IMG/VR virus record: IMGVR_UViG_3300006990_000120
Location: 1-28,355 of that record
Direction: 5' to 3' (one strand)
DNA length: 28,355 nt
DNA from: a virus
Position 1 is the stretch's first letter; every line of letters begins with the position of its first letter. The position numbers were made by a program, and so were the translations under genes. The notes beneath the pieces are model-generated. The model did no database searches. It saw nothing but the letters and a program-made list of their open reading frames with translations, and had not been told where the DNA came from. Positions 1 to 9,610 of this stretch are shown here, piece by piece.

Positions 1-572
1 AAGTGAACGTCGGCTAGGTAGCCGTCAAAATAAGCATTGTAGTTATTTGTGTAGTTTCCAATACTATGTCCATAGTTTTGACCATAAGGTAAAGATTCGC
101 CTTGGTCCGGATATGTTCCACTAAGCGTTTGTTGTATTCCATTAACGTAAATCTTTACTCGATTGGATGCAGTTGCTTGGGTCGTATCTACTGAAATAAT
201 AATGTGATACCAAGAGCTTACATCTCTAAATGTGGCGGCTGTTTCTAATGTTTTCCAAGAACTTCCAGTACTATTAAAAGCAAACTTAAGCTGATCATTT
301 GTAGGATTAAATCGAAACTCTGTTCTTGGTACGGTGGTTGATTGTCCGGGAGAAGATGAAGCATTAAATATATTTTGATCCGTGCTTAAAACTGAACGCT
401 TAACCCATAAAGCAATTGTAAATGTTTTGGGGTTGCCAGAACTTGAGAATGTTTTGTTTAAGTATGTACTGTCACCACTGTTAAACCGCAAGCTGCGGTC
501 AATCTGGTAACCAGCAGCAGCGCCGCCTTGTCCTGCGGCACCTGCTAGTTGATTATTACTAATTACACTCAT
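1..572 (-). CDS. Tail fibre-type protein with LamG/concanavalin-like domain (C-terminus outside window)
   Basis: An open frame starts at ATG 572-570 and runs off the left edge, giving 190 visible codons with no stop. The start overlaps the stop of the upstream gene as ATGA. Residues from about 20 to 190 read as a LamG-like jelly-roll: an alternating strand pattern with FTIALWVKRS, WYHIIISVDTT, RVKIYVNGIQQ and a HSIGN...FDGYLADVH segment, which is the usual end of a Laminin-G_3-type repeat. Such domains bind carbohydrate or display receptor-binding surfaces in phage appendages. Its place directly after two fibre genes suggests a virion appendage component involved in host recognition. The function is inferred from the fold signature and position; the C-terminal part cannot be judged. 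Confidence 0.75.
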   Translation of the reverse strand, partial: MSVISNNQLAGAAGQGGAAAGYQIDRSLRFNSGDSTYLNKTFSSSGNPKTFTIALWVKRSVLSTDQNIFNASSSPGQSTTVPRTEFRFNPTNDQLKFAFNSTGSSWKTLETAATFRDVSSWYHIIISVDTTQATASNRVKIYVNGIQQTLSGTYPDQGESLPYGQNYGHSIGNYTNNYNAYFDGYLADVH

Positions 573-1150
573 GAATAAGCGAGGGTAGCGACTGCATGGA
601 TTGAACCAGTCGTACGAACGACATAATCAATACGATCAACAGCTGCTGCAGTTGTCGTTAGTGTCGGTGCAGTACCACCAGCAAAGTCCCAATAAGAACC
701 CCACGCGGCTGTACGGCTACCAGTGCCATCTTGGACAAGGAAGATAGAACCGGATTGACCAGCAGTTAGGTTGGTAGGGTTGGCAATTGTTCGGTTGCCA
801 CCGAGTGTCAAAGTGTAGTTATTAGATGTTGCAAAATCAGGCGTTACCGTAGCGCCATCGGTCAACGTAGTGATAGTGCCACGCTGAGCAGCACTGTAAG
901 TTTGAGCTACGTCAGTCTTTGCAGTGTCGGCGTCATACCCTTGAATGGTTACGCCAATATCAGCGGTATTAGCCTTGGCCGATACGTCAGCTTGTGTAGA
1001 AACAAGGCTTGACCCTTCCTTAACATACAGTTTGTCTTGATCAGTTGCATAACAAATCTCACCCTCTTGAATATCAGAGACTGAGCTATTAAGATTAGAA
1101 TATGTACCTCGCGCTACACGCAGAGGAGTCCGATTAGCAGGTGTTGGCAT
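569..1150 (-). CDS. Second tail fibre-type/appendage protein
   Basis: 193 aa. The N-terminal segment (residues 5-50, RVARGTYSNLNSS...EGEICYATDQDKLYVKEG) is the short module often found at the start of phage fibre and receptor-binding proteins, with the pattern RGT-x-L, GE-x-x-YATD, LYV. The remainder (about 85-193) is Gly/Thr/Ala-rich with short predicted beta strands, compatible with a trimeric beta-structured tip. The start ATG overlaps the stop of the main fibre gene (TAATG) and the stop overlaps the next start (ATGA), so the three fibre-type genes are translationally linked. No enzymatic motif is seen. I take it as a structural appendage protein; the exact role (tip, adaptor or assembly partner) is not visible. 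Confidence 0.7.
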   Translation of the reverse strand: MPTPANRTPLRVARGTYSNLNSSVSDIQEGEICYATDQDKLYVKEGSSLVSTQADVSAKANTADIGVTIQGYDADTAKTDVAQTYSAAQRGTITTLTDGATVTPDFATSNNYTLTLGGNRTIANPTNLTAGQSGSIFLVQDGTGSRTAAWGSYWDFAGGTAPTLTTTAAAVDRIDYVVRTTGSIHAVATLAYS

Positions 1151-2988
1151 TAGAATGATCCTCCGTCGAATGTTGTTGATGTTTGTACTAGTGAACCGCC
1201 GGTAGTAAAATTGCCTCCATCGACAATTGCAATAACTTCAGCGTCGTCTACAGTCCATTTATTGGTTGCAGTTTTATATCTAAGGACTTGGTTGTTAGCG
1301 ATAGGTTCCGTACCATTGATGATATTGGTAGAAGTAACTGCAAATGGATACGATCCAATACCAAAAGTTCCTAAGGAACTATTAACACTCAGTTCTCCAT
1401 ATAAGACACCACTAATTGTGTTATCAGTAAGAGAATGAAAGGTCGTAGTATCTGTACGTTGAGTACCTGCATTATTCCAGTTTACATCTATAGAGTCACC
1501 ACTAGAGAGCTGATTTATTAAATTATAAAACTGGAGGTTTGTGCTTTTCTCAAACCTAATAATAGCATTACCGCTGCTGTGGATCCCTATATATTGATTA
1601 TAACCAGTAGGGTTGGTTGACGATGAAGGCCCAGCTAGAGTTGCCGTATTAGATGAAGGCTTATAAGCAAAATCAGTCTGCGTAATAATGGAAGATGCAA
1701 TATCAGCAAAGCTAAGAACACCGCCACCATTTGTAGTAAGAGCTTGACCATTAGCACCAGTATCATTAGGTAGTGTCAGCGTATAGTTAGCACCGGCACT
1801 ATGTGGTGGCCCTTTAATCTTGACGCCATGAGAGTTGTTTTCACAGTTGAGCGTCAGCTGTCCAGCACCATTCGTTGAATCACCCTTTACAACAGGCAGG
1901 GATTGAGTCAAATATCTGTTCTCAGGATCAGCAGCAAAATACTGCTGCCATGCCCACTTAGATGTAGACGAGTTGTACTGCAGTCGGATAGTCAGATCAG
2001 TAGATCCGACAAAGCCTGTTGGTACACCAGATACAGCACTGTTGCTTTCAACACCAGTAGAATTAACAACCTCTACGCGATCCTCGTTAGCAGGGCTAGC
2101 AGGAAGGTTGGCGAGGGCGGCAATTGGTGTATAGAATGCGGCAGCAGACACAGCTGCAGAAGCAGCATTTGCAGTTGCACTAGCAGCATTAGCTGTCGTA
2201 ACAGCTGCAGTTGCATTTGTATCTGCAGTGTTTGCGGTTGCAGTAGCTGCGTTTGCGGTTGTAACTGCTGTGTTAGCTGTTGTAGTGGCAGAGTTAGCAG
2301 TTGCAGTAGCTGTATTCGCATCAGCCTGAGCAGCTTGAGCAGCAGTAGTTGCTGCATTAGCAGCTGTTGTAGCTGTGTTAGCTGCGGTAGTTGCTGCTGC
2401 AGCATCTGTAGCTGCTGAGTTAGCAGTAGTAACTGCACTACTAGCATTTGTAGATGCAGTGTTTGCAGTAGTTACAGCGTTAGTTGCATTTGTAGATGCG
2501 GTATTAGCTGTAGCAACAGCAGCCGAAGCATTTGTGTTTGCTGTGTTTGCGGTTGCAATTGTAGAATTTGCAGTAGTAACTGCGTTATTTGCTGTTGTTG
2601 TTGCAGCGTTTGCAGTGGTAACTGCTGAATTAGCTGTAGTAACAGCAGACGCAGCAGTCGTGTTTGCAGTAATAACTTCGTTATCAGTTTCCTGAGTTGC
2701 AAAGTTATTTTGGGTGAAGTTAGCATTTAGATCTTCCGCTTTGATTGCTGATCCTGGGAAGAATGTAGCCTTAAGAGAGCTAATATTAGTATCGCGGAAG
2801 ATACGAATTGTTACTCCATTAGCGGGAGCAGTAGTGAAGCTAAGGGTAGTAGCGTTGGCAAAGGTAAATGCAGTTGAAGCGGTCCCGTCAAGTGTTACCT
2901 TGACTTCTTCTTGCTCTAAATATTCAAATGTAAAGGAGTAGTTCGTAGTTGAACCATTCCCTGTAAAAGTATTGGATGTTACAGCCAT
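1150..2988 (-). CDS. Tail fibre protein (T7 gp17-like N-terminal domain)
   Basis: 612 aa. Residues 1-100 match the T7 gp17 N-terminal domain that docks the fibre on the tail: FTGNGSTTNYSFTFEYLE, EVKVTLDG, TLSFTTAPANGVTIRIFRDT and the following AIKAEDLNANFTQ. Residues 118-278 are 23 uninterrupted seven-residue units of the form TAN-x-A-x-T, which should form a long thin trimeric shaft. Residues from about 285 onward are a beta-rich distal part with no recognised family, where cyanophage fibres usually diverge for host recognition. The gene follows the gp16-like protein, as in T7, with a 17-nt gap, and overlaps the next fibre gene as TAATG. The N-terminal assignment is strong; receptor specificity cannot be inferred. 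Confidence 0.9.
   Translation of the reverse strand: MAVTSNTFTGNGSTTNYSFTFEYLEQEEVKVTLDGTASTAFTFANATTLSFTTAPANGVTIRIFRDTNISSLKATFFPGSAIKAEDLNANFTQNNFATQETDNEVITANTTAASAVTTANSAVTTANAATTTANNAVTTANSTIATANTANTNASAAVATANTASTNATNAVTTANTASTNASSAVTTANSAATDAAAATTAANTATTAANAATTAAQAAQADANTATATANSATTTANTAVTTANAATATANTADTNATAAVTTANAASATANAASAAVSAAAFYTPIAALANLPASPANEDRVEVVNSTGVESNSAVSGVPTGFVGSTDLTIRLQYNSSTSKWAWQQYFAADPENRYLTQSLPVVKGDSTNGAGQLTLNCENNSHGVKIKGPPHSAGANYTLTLPNDTGANGQALTTNGGGVLSFADIASSIITQTDFAYKPSSNTATLAGPSSSTNPTGYNQYIGIHSSGNAIIRFEKSTNLQFYNLINQLSSGDSIDVNWNNAGTQRTDTTTFHSLTDNTISGVLYGELSVNSSLGTFGIGSYPFAVTSTNIINGTEPIANNQVLRYKTATNKWTVDDAEVIAIVDGGNFTTGGSLVQTSTTFDGGSF
2155..2637 (-). repeat. 23 tandem heptad codon repeats in the fibre shaft
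   Basis: Residues 118-278 of the fibre protein divide without interruption into 23 units of seven residues (21 nt). Typical units are TANSAVT, TANAATT, TANTAST and NASSAVT. Some central units are degenerate (DAAAATT, AAQAAQA). The DNA is correspondingly repetitive and rich in GCA, ACT and AAC codons. The regular period is what a parallel trimeric coiled coil would need; slippage or recombination between units could change shaft length. Confidence 0.85.
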
Positions 2989-3005
2989 AACGCTTTGTTA
3001 AAAAA

Positions 3006-6000
3006 TTACCGAGAGAATTGTTCCATGTAGTCAAGGAAACGTTGAGCTTCGTCTTGTTTCCCGTTGCTAAGTAGATCTGTACTAACCTCTTGAATATAAC
3101 GTCTACGAGTCATGTCAGAGTGAGTCGGTGAAGCAGCAATTGCTAGGTCCATTGCATACCTAAGCTCTTGATCAATTGCAGAATGAATACCTTCAAACGT
3201 GCTTAGATCAGGATTTAGACCAGCATTAACAGCTTCCATATAGCGTTGACGGAATCCTTCGACTCCACCAGGTACACGCTTCATAACACGATCAATACCT
3301 TCTGCAAACAACTCATCACGTCCCATAATCTGAAGGATGTCAGAACGTTCTTCATTGGTTAGTTTAACTTTCCTGTAAGTGTTTAGAGTAGGACGTGCAT
3401 CGTATTCAATATCAATCAAGAATTGTTTACGTGGACTAATCTTACCGTTAACTTTCCAAGGCATATACGTATTCCAAACCCTAGACATAAGGTTGTCAGG
3501 GACACCAACCTCACCACCATCAATATAGTCATACTTAGCAGGAAGCTGACCTTTGGTAAGTGGGTTGCGGTTACGCATCATGTCAAACAGTTCCGTCTCA
3601 ACTTCCTTAAGACCTGGGTCCATCAGGCGAGAGATTTCTGCAAGTTGGCTAGAGCCTGGTACGGTAGCGCTAGTAAGGAAACTAGAACTCCATTTAGTAA
3701 GAGCGCCGGGGTTACCACTAATAATATCCATAAGCGGTTCCAGACCAGACAAAGCTGTTTTGTCAGTAATAGCAGAGCTGAGGACAAAACCTAACTTACG
3801 GAATTGCTCGCCAATCTCATTAGATGCAAGACTATCAAAGTTATCAATAATATCAACTGACAAAGACAGCCAAGTTGTAATAGGACCAAGGTTATCATAA
3901 CTCACCCATTGACCGCCAGGCAGTCGAATAGAACGAGGCTTCCAATCTTGATTCCTACGTGCAGCTTGTTTCTGCTTGTCATAAAGACCATTACCAGTGA
4001 TGTTATCGTTGAGCGCAGCATAGACTGCACCACTAACCATCAATGCACCCAAGGCTTTACGCCCCTTAAGGTCAGCACGGATCTCTTCGTATTTAGCACG
4101 TACAGTGTTAGGAGTTACTTCAACACCACGGGCTGCCAAAAGCTGCTCAACCTCTTGATAAGGCATGTTTTCAAACGGTTCTTTAAACGCATTCATGTCC
4201 TTAACAAACACACCTACTGGGTTATAAGAAGCTGACAGTGCCAGTTCGTTCAGAGGTGTTTTGGTAAACAGCAAGAATGGTCGGAGAACAGGAGCACGCC
4301 TAATAACCTGAGACACAGCATCTGTAGCTACGTTGTCAAGGTTAAGTGCAATTTCACCAGCAGATTTACTAACAGCTTCGTCTGTAATCAAGCCGGTTTT
4401 ATCAAACATTTTGTTGTACACCTTTTGTGACAACTCACCAGCTTTCTCTGCATCAAATGCTAGAAGACCACCTTTGGTAATGTCATCATATGCACGGCCA
4501 CGGGCTTCAGCAAAGCCAACCATCGATTGTGTAAATCCATCCAAAGCTTGCATAGAACGTTGTCCAAACCGAAGCCAGGGATGATTAGCAAGGTCTTGCA
4601 TGTTATTTACCATCTCGGCAAATACCTGCGGACCATAATCACCTTGAGCAGCCTTAGCATCAGCAAATGAGTTAATAAGCTCAAGCTGTCTGGAAGGCAT
4701 ACCGTAGTCTTCACGCAGTGCAACTACTTCAGGATCCATACCTGACCGTTTGAACACCTGCTTCATGTAAGCAAATGAACCTTGTAGTGAATCACCAAAC
4801 GCACTGTATTGATACCAGCCTCTACGTACAGTAGACATGTCGCCGTTAAGCATACCGCCCACCATGCCACGCAATGGTCGTTCAATAAGTTGAGCGCCTG
4901 CTGCCAAACCTGCTTTGATTGGTGTACCAAAAGCACTCAGTGTACCGTTGTACAGGTTTGAATAAAAACCTTTGAGAACAACAGAGGGGATCTCAGGGTT
5001 AAGGTCAATAAACGCTTTCCTCAGAATACCAGTAGATTCTTTCAGATACCGGTTCATCTTAGTGATAGTGTCTACATTACCGTCAGACAACTCATAAGCA
5101 AGCATCAAAGGGCTAAGCATTTCAGGTTGTGTGGTTGCGATTTCACGCAAGTTATCAACAGTAAACTTAGCTTCCTCTTTAATCTTAGCTAGAGCTGCTG
5201 CAGTCTCATCCTCTGCACCTTTAATAGCAGCTTGGATACGGTTTGCTTCTGCAGTAGTAATAGAATCTGCATCAGATTTAGACAGTTTATTAAACAAACC
5301 AAACATACTCTTAAACCGTTTGTCGGAATAAGCAGTCATGTTCTTCTGCACCGTTAGAAACTCAATACGATCAAGGATCTGTTCCTGTGCACGTTCAATA
5401 GCAGGTGTACCCTCAGTAAGGCGCATACCTTGTGCCATGTCGGAGATCTGTCCAGCAAAAGAAGTACCTACGTACGCTTGTGCACGCATGTAATCCATGT
5501 TGACAAAATCATCCATGTACTTATTCAACGCACCGACAACACCCTTATAGGCTGTTTCAGATAGCACAGAGACATTAGTAGTCTGATTAAGTCGTTGGTA
5601 CTGAGCAAGGCTTGTACGTAGTTGATCTACGTTTTGTTCGTAGAACGTAGCAGCCAGACGTTCACCAGCATCTTTAATCTGTTCGCTACTAATCTCTGTA
5701 CCTGTTGCAGTACGGTAACCGTATTCATCTGCTTCAGTCAAGACATCAGCAAGACCTTTTTGTACTGCCTGTTGGTTTTCAACACCCTCAAGGCTAAACT
5801 TAAGAGCACCCTCAGATATTGAGTTACCAATACGACCATACACAGTATCAATGTCACCAGCAATACGTGCAGCATCGATAGAAGCACCAACAATACCCAG
5901 GTCGTCTACAGAACGTGAGCCAACCTCTTGATAACCATAAAGATCATGGTAACCAAAGATAGGATTGTTAGGATCGTCAGCCTTAGTTACGTTGTAGCTA

Positions 6001-6893
6001 CCAAGTTCATCCAAAGAATCAGAACGTTTTGCAGCAGATGTTTCGATAACATCCTCTACATCACCTTCTGCTACGCGCATACGCTCTAGAGCAGCAGCAG
6101 CCTTCTCAGTTTTAGGGACTGGTGCACCCTGTTGCAAGCCACGTACACTACGGAATAGCTTGTTAAGACCAAGCAGCATGTCAGTACCAATACCAAGGTA
6201 GGCACCTTCTGTTACGTTCTTAGCACGCTTAGTTTCAGGGCTGTCGCTATCAAGTGTAGCAAGATCTTCAGGTACCCAGCCAAACCAGCGAGGCCATGTC
6301 TTACGAAGTGTACCAGCTAGGTTGTCGTCTTGCTGGTTGATCTCTACTGTGTAATCTACAGCAGCACCAGCTCCAGCAGTAAATGCCATGTTGCCTAAGT
6401 GCTTGGTAAGAGGATCGTTAAGGAACTTACCTAGCTTGGTAACCTTACCTACTTGACCAGCGCGAGCGGCTAGACCAGCAGCTCCAGCACCACCAAGTGC
6501 TACAGTTGGGATAACAATAGAAGAGATCTCTCGAACACTTTGGTTAACGTCGTTTTCAAATTTAGGAGCCTTAGGAATATCTACATTAGGAATGAGATTA
6601 AGTGCATCAACTACAAAGTCTGATACACCAGCTACAGCTGCCTGCTTAGAAGTAGGGTCTGTGTAAAAACTTTCAGGCTGACCTAGGATTTGAGGTTCTT
6701 CTGTTTGTTGCGGAGGTGCCTCTGCAGGAGCAGCCGTAGCTGCAGCCTGGGACACCTCAGGTTGTTCAACTTCTGGCTGAAGCTGCTCCAGATTAGCATC
6801 GATGGTTGCTTGCTCTTGGGCAAGTTCAGCCTTCTGCTCTGGAGTCAGCTCCGGGAGCGTACCCCCTAGAAGTTGATCTTCATAATCATTCAT
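3006..6893 (-). CDS. Internal virion (ejection) protein, gp16-like
   Basis: 1295 aa, similar in size to T7 gp16 (1318 aa) and in the same place, between the gp15-like protein and the fibre. In T7 this protein is ejected with gp14 and gp15 to build the conduit for DNA across the cell envelope. Residues 1-70 are acidic, Gln/Pro-rich and low in complexity. A hydrophobic Gly/Ala-rich stretch (about 130-150) could insert in a membrane. The rest looks mostly helical. I do not see the lytic transglycosylase domain that opens T7 gp16; a muralytic-type domain is instead in the neighbouring gp15-like gene. Identification rests on position, size and general composition more than on a sequence motif. Confidence 0.75.
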   Translation of the reverse strand: MNDYEDQLLGGTLPELTPEQKAELAQEQATIDANLEQLQPEVEQPEVSQAAATAAPAEAPPQQTEEPQILGQPESFYTDPTSKQAAVAGVSDFVVDALNLIPNVDIPKAPKFENDVNQSVREISSIVIPTVALGGAGAAGLAARAGQVGKVTKLGKFLNDPLTKHLGNMAFTAGAGAAVDYTVEINQQDDNLAGTLRKTWPRWFGWVPEDLATLDSDSPETKRAKNVTEGAYLGIGTDMLLGLNKLFRSVRGLQQGAPVPKTEKAAAALERMRVAEGDVEDVIETSAAKRSDSLDELGSYNVTKADDPNNPIFGYHDLYGYQEVGSRSVDDLGIVGASIDAARIAGDIDTVYGRIGNSISEGALKFSLEGVENQQAVQKGLADVLTEADEYGYRTATGTEISSEQIKDAGERLAATFYEQNVDQLRTSLAQYQRLNQTTNVSVLSETAYKGVVGALNKYMDDFVNMDYMRAQAYVGTSFAGQISDMAQGMRLTEGTPAIERAQEQILDRIEFLTVQKNMTAYSDKRFKSMFGLFNKLSKSDADSITTAEANRIQAAIKGAEDETAAALAKIKEEAKFTVDNLREIATTQPEMLSPLMLAYELSDGNVDTITKMNRYLKESTGILRKAFIDLNPEIPSVVLKGFYSNLYNGTLSAFGTPIKAGLAAGAQLIERPLRGMVGGMLNGDMSTVRRGWYQYSAFGDSLQGSFAYMKQVFKRSGMDPEVVALREDYGMPSRQLELINSFADAKAAQGDYGPQVFAEMVNNMQDLANHPWLRFGQRSMQALDGFTQSMVGFAEARGRAYDDITKGGLLAFDAEKAGELSQKVYNKMFDKTGLITDEAVSKSAGEIALNLDNVATDAVSQVIRRAPVLRPFLLFTKTPLNELALSASYNPVGVFVKDMNAFKEPFENMPYQEVEQLLAARGVEVTPNTVRAKYEEIRADLKGRKALGALMVSGAVYAALNDNITGNGLYDKQKQAARRNQDWKPRSIRLPGGQWVSYDNLGPITTWLSLSVDIIDNFDSLASNEIGEQFRKLGFVLSSAITDKTALSGLEPLMDIISGNPGALTKWSSSFLTSATVPGSSQLAEISRLMDPGLKEVETELFDMMRNRNPLTKGQLPAKYDYIDGGEVGVPDNLMSRVWNTYMPWKVNGKISPRKQFLIDIEYDARPTLNTYRKVKLTNEERSDILQIMGRDELFAEGIDRVMKRVPGGVEGFRQRYMEAVNAGLNPDLSTFEGIHSAIDQELRYAMDLAIAASPTHSDMTRRRYIQEVSTDLLSNGKQDEAQRFLDYMEQFSR

Positions 6894-6895
6894 AA

Positions 6896-9607
6896 TTACT
6901 GATTAGTAAACTCTTCGCGTGCAGAAATCATAGCAGGACGAAGCTTTTCTCGACTAATACTTGCTTTGTTTACACCATCATTATAATAACTACGGCCGTT
7001 TCTATACTCGATCGAAGCGTATTCTTGTGACAGTTCATCCATAGCTAGTTCAATGTTATCACTTTTTCCTTGCAAATACGCTGCAAGGTTTTCTCTACCA
7101 GGTTTATTGAACAAAGTACCCATAAACATCTTAAGTTGGTTTTCAGGGGTAAACTTTTCATCCAATGAAAGACCAACACGTTGAGCAGCTACTTCAGGAT
7201 ATAGGATTTGGTAAGAACCTGCTGCAGCAGAAGCTCGTCCATCTTTTAGTTTTTCTTTTTGAAGCTCGACAACCTCTGAAATTGACATGTCAAGCATTTC
7301 TGGGTAATTTTCACCTGGAAACATTGAGGTAGGGCTTCCTTCTCCAGAGCTAACCAAGGCTGCTAAACCTTGCACACCAGGCGGCAAGGGTTGATTCAAA
7401 CGAGTAGGGGCGGTAGCAAGTGTGCCATCCATCATTCTATCAGCCCTACTCATACGGCTCAGGTGGCTACCAGAGTTACGGTAAGTGTTAATCAACCTAC
7501 CAGTAATTGGTGTAATTTTATCAGCAATAGCCTGAACCTGTGTATCCATAGCAACAGGAGGTTGAGAGAGACCACTAGCAAGGAAGTTGATAGCAACCAA
7601 AGGTGATACACCCATAATAGCTGCACGCCTTCTAAGTTGTGGCGTCACTTCACCTCTCTGCATAGGATAGTAATCTTCATAAAAATCATTCTGACCATAA
7701 GCATTTACAGCAGCATAAGCATCTTTTCTAAAGTTAGGTGTCTGGGAGCTTTCAATAAAATCCCGATCTTTTTGCAAAGCTTCCTGATAATTTACAGCAC
7801 CTTGAGCCTGACTTTGAACAGTCTTAGTATAATGACCTTTAGTGCTGATAGCACCGGTAGTAGCTTGGATACTGGAGATGATACCTAACCTACCAGAAAC
7901 AGCTTCTGAAATAGGCACACCATTCAATACATCGTTTTTAAGCTGTTGTAATTGTTCAGCCTTAAAGAGGATAGTAGTCCAATGATCTTTGTTACCTACA
8001 CGACCTTTAGCAACCCTTGGGTGTTCTGTAATCGCATTACCGACAGCAGTGACACCATCCTGGTAGGTTTGATCTTGCATAAGTAAATCTTGTTTCTGAA
8101 TCAACGGTGTATACTTTTGCTTAAGTGCAAAGCTAACACCCTTTTGATCAAGATCCTGTAGAGTAAGAGTACCTTTGTTCAACTTATCGTCAAACACTTC
8201 TGTATAGGCAGTTTCAAACCGTACGCTATCCAGCTCCTTTCTAGCAAGTTGTGTAGCCTTAGATTCAAACCCAGGGAGACCACTATCTTTATCATTTTCT
8301 TCTAATCTAATAAGGTCTTCTTTACTAATACTTCCGTCTGCAGCAATCTCATTATATATATTAATGCCATTGCCTTCATACTCATTTTGCCGAAGAGCCT
8401 GACCTTCCCGATAAACCGCAGTTTCTGCCCGTTTTCGTGTATTAAGAGCCTGGTTAAATGTAGCGTTATCAGATAGACCAGCACGTGATGACCCGTAAGA
8501 AGTCAGTTCACCAGTTTGTGTATAGTTAGCACCTTGATACTGGAAGTCACGCAGGCTTTCAATATCTTGAGAGCTTAAACCATCTTGTGAAAAGTCAATT
8601 GATTTATTTGTAACCCATTCAGCAAACAGTTCAAACTTCTCTGCAGAAGGTGAGTCTGTTAACCACTCTGCGACACCAGCAGATTTAGCTGTCCCCCAAG
8701 CGTGATTCAATGCCTTAAAGTTATTTTGTTTGACAATAGACTCTTGTTCTTTGCGACCTTCTTTATCTAGATTGCTAAGGAATTGAGTCTGAGAGCGACG
8801 CATGATTGGGTAAACATACGTGTTAAGCATGTTTGCATTCATACCCCGACCGTCTTCACTTACAAAGCTTGCGGCATATTCACTCTCAAATGCCTTTAAG
8901 TTTGCCCGTCGTTCTTCAACTGTAGCATTAGGGTTTTCTTCGTCAAACCTCGCTTGCTCTTGCTGAGCAGCAGTATGGTAACTGTAGGCAGTGTTTTGAG
9001 CTACACCAATATTATTGATAAAAGCTTTGCTAGCACGTCTTTCGTACAATGCAAAGAGGGCATCTACATTACCACCCTCTGCAAGCTTTTGCCGCATAAA
9101 CTCTGTTTGTTGGAATTCAGACTTAGTAAGATTGTCTCCCAAAGCCTGAATAGCTACAACTGTTTTGTAATCAGCTCCAGCTGCATAGGCTATTTTAGCA
9201 TTTTCCTGCTGGTTACGCTTAAGATCTAGTTCTTGGTATTGACCATACAACTCAAAAGCAGACTTAGAGAAAGCACTGAGTTGCTTAAAAGTATCTGCAG
9301 TTTGTGCTGCAGCAATCTTATCGTTCCGAGTCGCGATCTCGTTATCACGACGGAGAGCATCTAGAAATGCTTTTCGGTTTTCAGTTTCAAGTTTAAAGTT
9401 CTGTTCACGTTGATTTTCTTCTACACCTTGTGCAAGCTTCTGCGCTTGTAGGTATAGATTGTTTTGTCTTTCTAGAGACGCCTGAGCCCGCTGTTTACCA
9501 CGGATGGTGCGGGCTGTTTCTTCTTTAATTTTACCGGTTTCGTCAGGAGCTTGGATCTGGTAATCCCTAAAGCTCCCCTGCTGTGCAAAGCTTTTAAATT
9601 TAGACAT
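6896..9607 (-). CDS. Internal virion protein, gp15-like, with C-terminal lysozyme/transglycosylase-type domain
   Basis: 903 aa at the T7 gp15 position. Residues from about 1 to 700 are helical and rich in Gln, Glu and Ala, as expected for an internal core protein. The last ~155 residues look like a lysozyme-fold peptidoglycan hydrolase. LVSSGEGSP carries a candidate catalytic Glu at 756. About 40 residues on, GRASAAAGSYQIL (790-802) resembles the SAAGRYQ signature of GH104/lambda-R-type transglycosylases, followed by FTPENQLKMF. In T7 this activity lies at the N-terminus of gp16, so it appears to have moved here. The likely role is local cell-wall opening during ejection. It is three nt from the gp14-like gene. 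The fold call is from motif reading only. Confidence 0.75.
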   Translation of the reverse strand: MSKFKSFAQQGSFRDYQIQAPDETGKIKEETARTIRGKQRAQASLERQNNLYLQAQKLAQGVEENQREQNFKLETENRKAFLDALRRDNEIATRNDKIAAAQTADTFKQLSAFSKSAFELYGQYQELDLKRNQQENAKIAYAAGADYKTVVAIQALGDNLTKSEFQQTEFMRQKLAEGGNVDALFALYERRASKAFINNIGVAQNTAYSYHTAAQQEQARFDEENPNATVEERRANLKAFESEYAASFVSEDGRGMNANMLNTYVYPIMRRSQTQFLSNLDKEGRKEQESIVKQNNFKALNHAWGTAKSAGVAEWLTDSPSAEKFELFAEWVTNKSIDFSQDGLSSQDIESLRDFQYQGANYTQTGELTSYGSSRAGLSDNATFNQALNTRKRAETAVYREGQALRQNEYEGNGINIYNEIAADGSISKEDLIRLEENDKDSGLPGFESKATQLARKELDSVRFETAYTEVFDDKLNKGTLTLQDLDQKGVSFALKQKYTPLIQKQDLLMQDQTYQDGVTAVGNAITEHPRVAKGRVGNKDHWTTILFKAEQLQQLKNDVLNGVPISEAVSGRLGIISSIQATTGAISTKGHYTKTVQSQAQGAVNYQEALQKDRDFIESSQTPNFRKDAYAAVNAYGQNDFYEDYYPMQRGEVTPQLRRRAAIMGVSPLVAINFLASGLSQPPVAMDTQVQAIADKITPITGRLINTYRNSGSHLSRMSRADRMMDGTLATAPTRLNQPLPPGVQGLAALVSSGEGSPTSMFPGENYPEMLDMSISEVVELQKEKLKDGRASAAAGSYQILYPEVAAQRVGLSLDEKFTPENQLKMFMGTLFNKPGRENLAAYLQGKSDNIELAMDELSQEYASIEYRNGRSYYNDGVNKASISREKLRPAMISAREEFTNQ

Positions 9608-9610
9608 AGG

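Noticed and set aside
2073-2726. Leu/Gln-rich or Ala/Val-rich ORFs on both strands over the fibre shaft
   Set aside because: They are other-frame readings of the heptad repeats; low complexity follows from the repeated codons.
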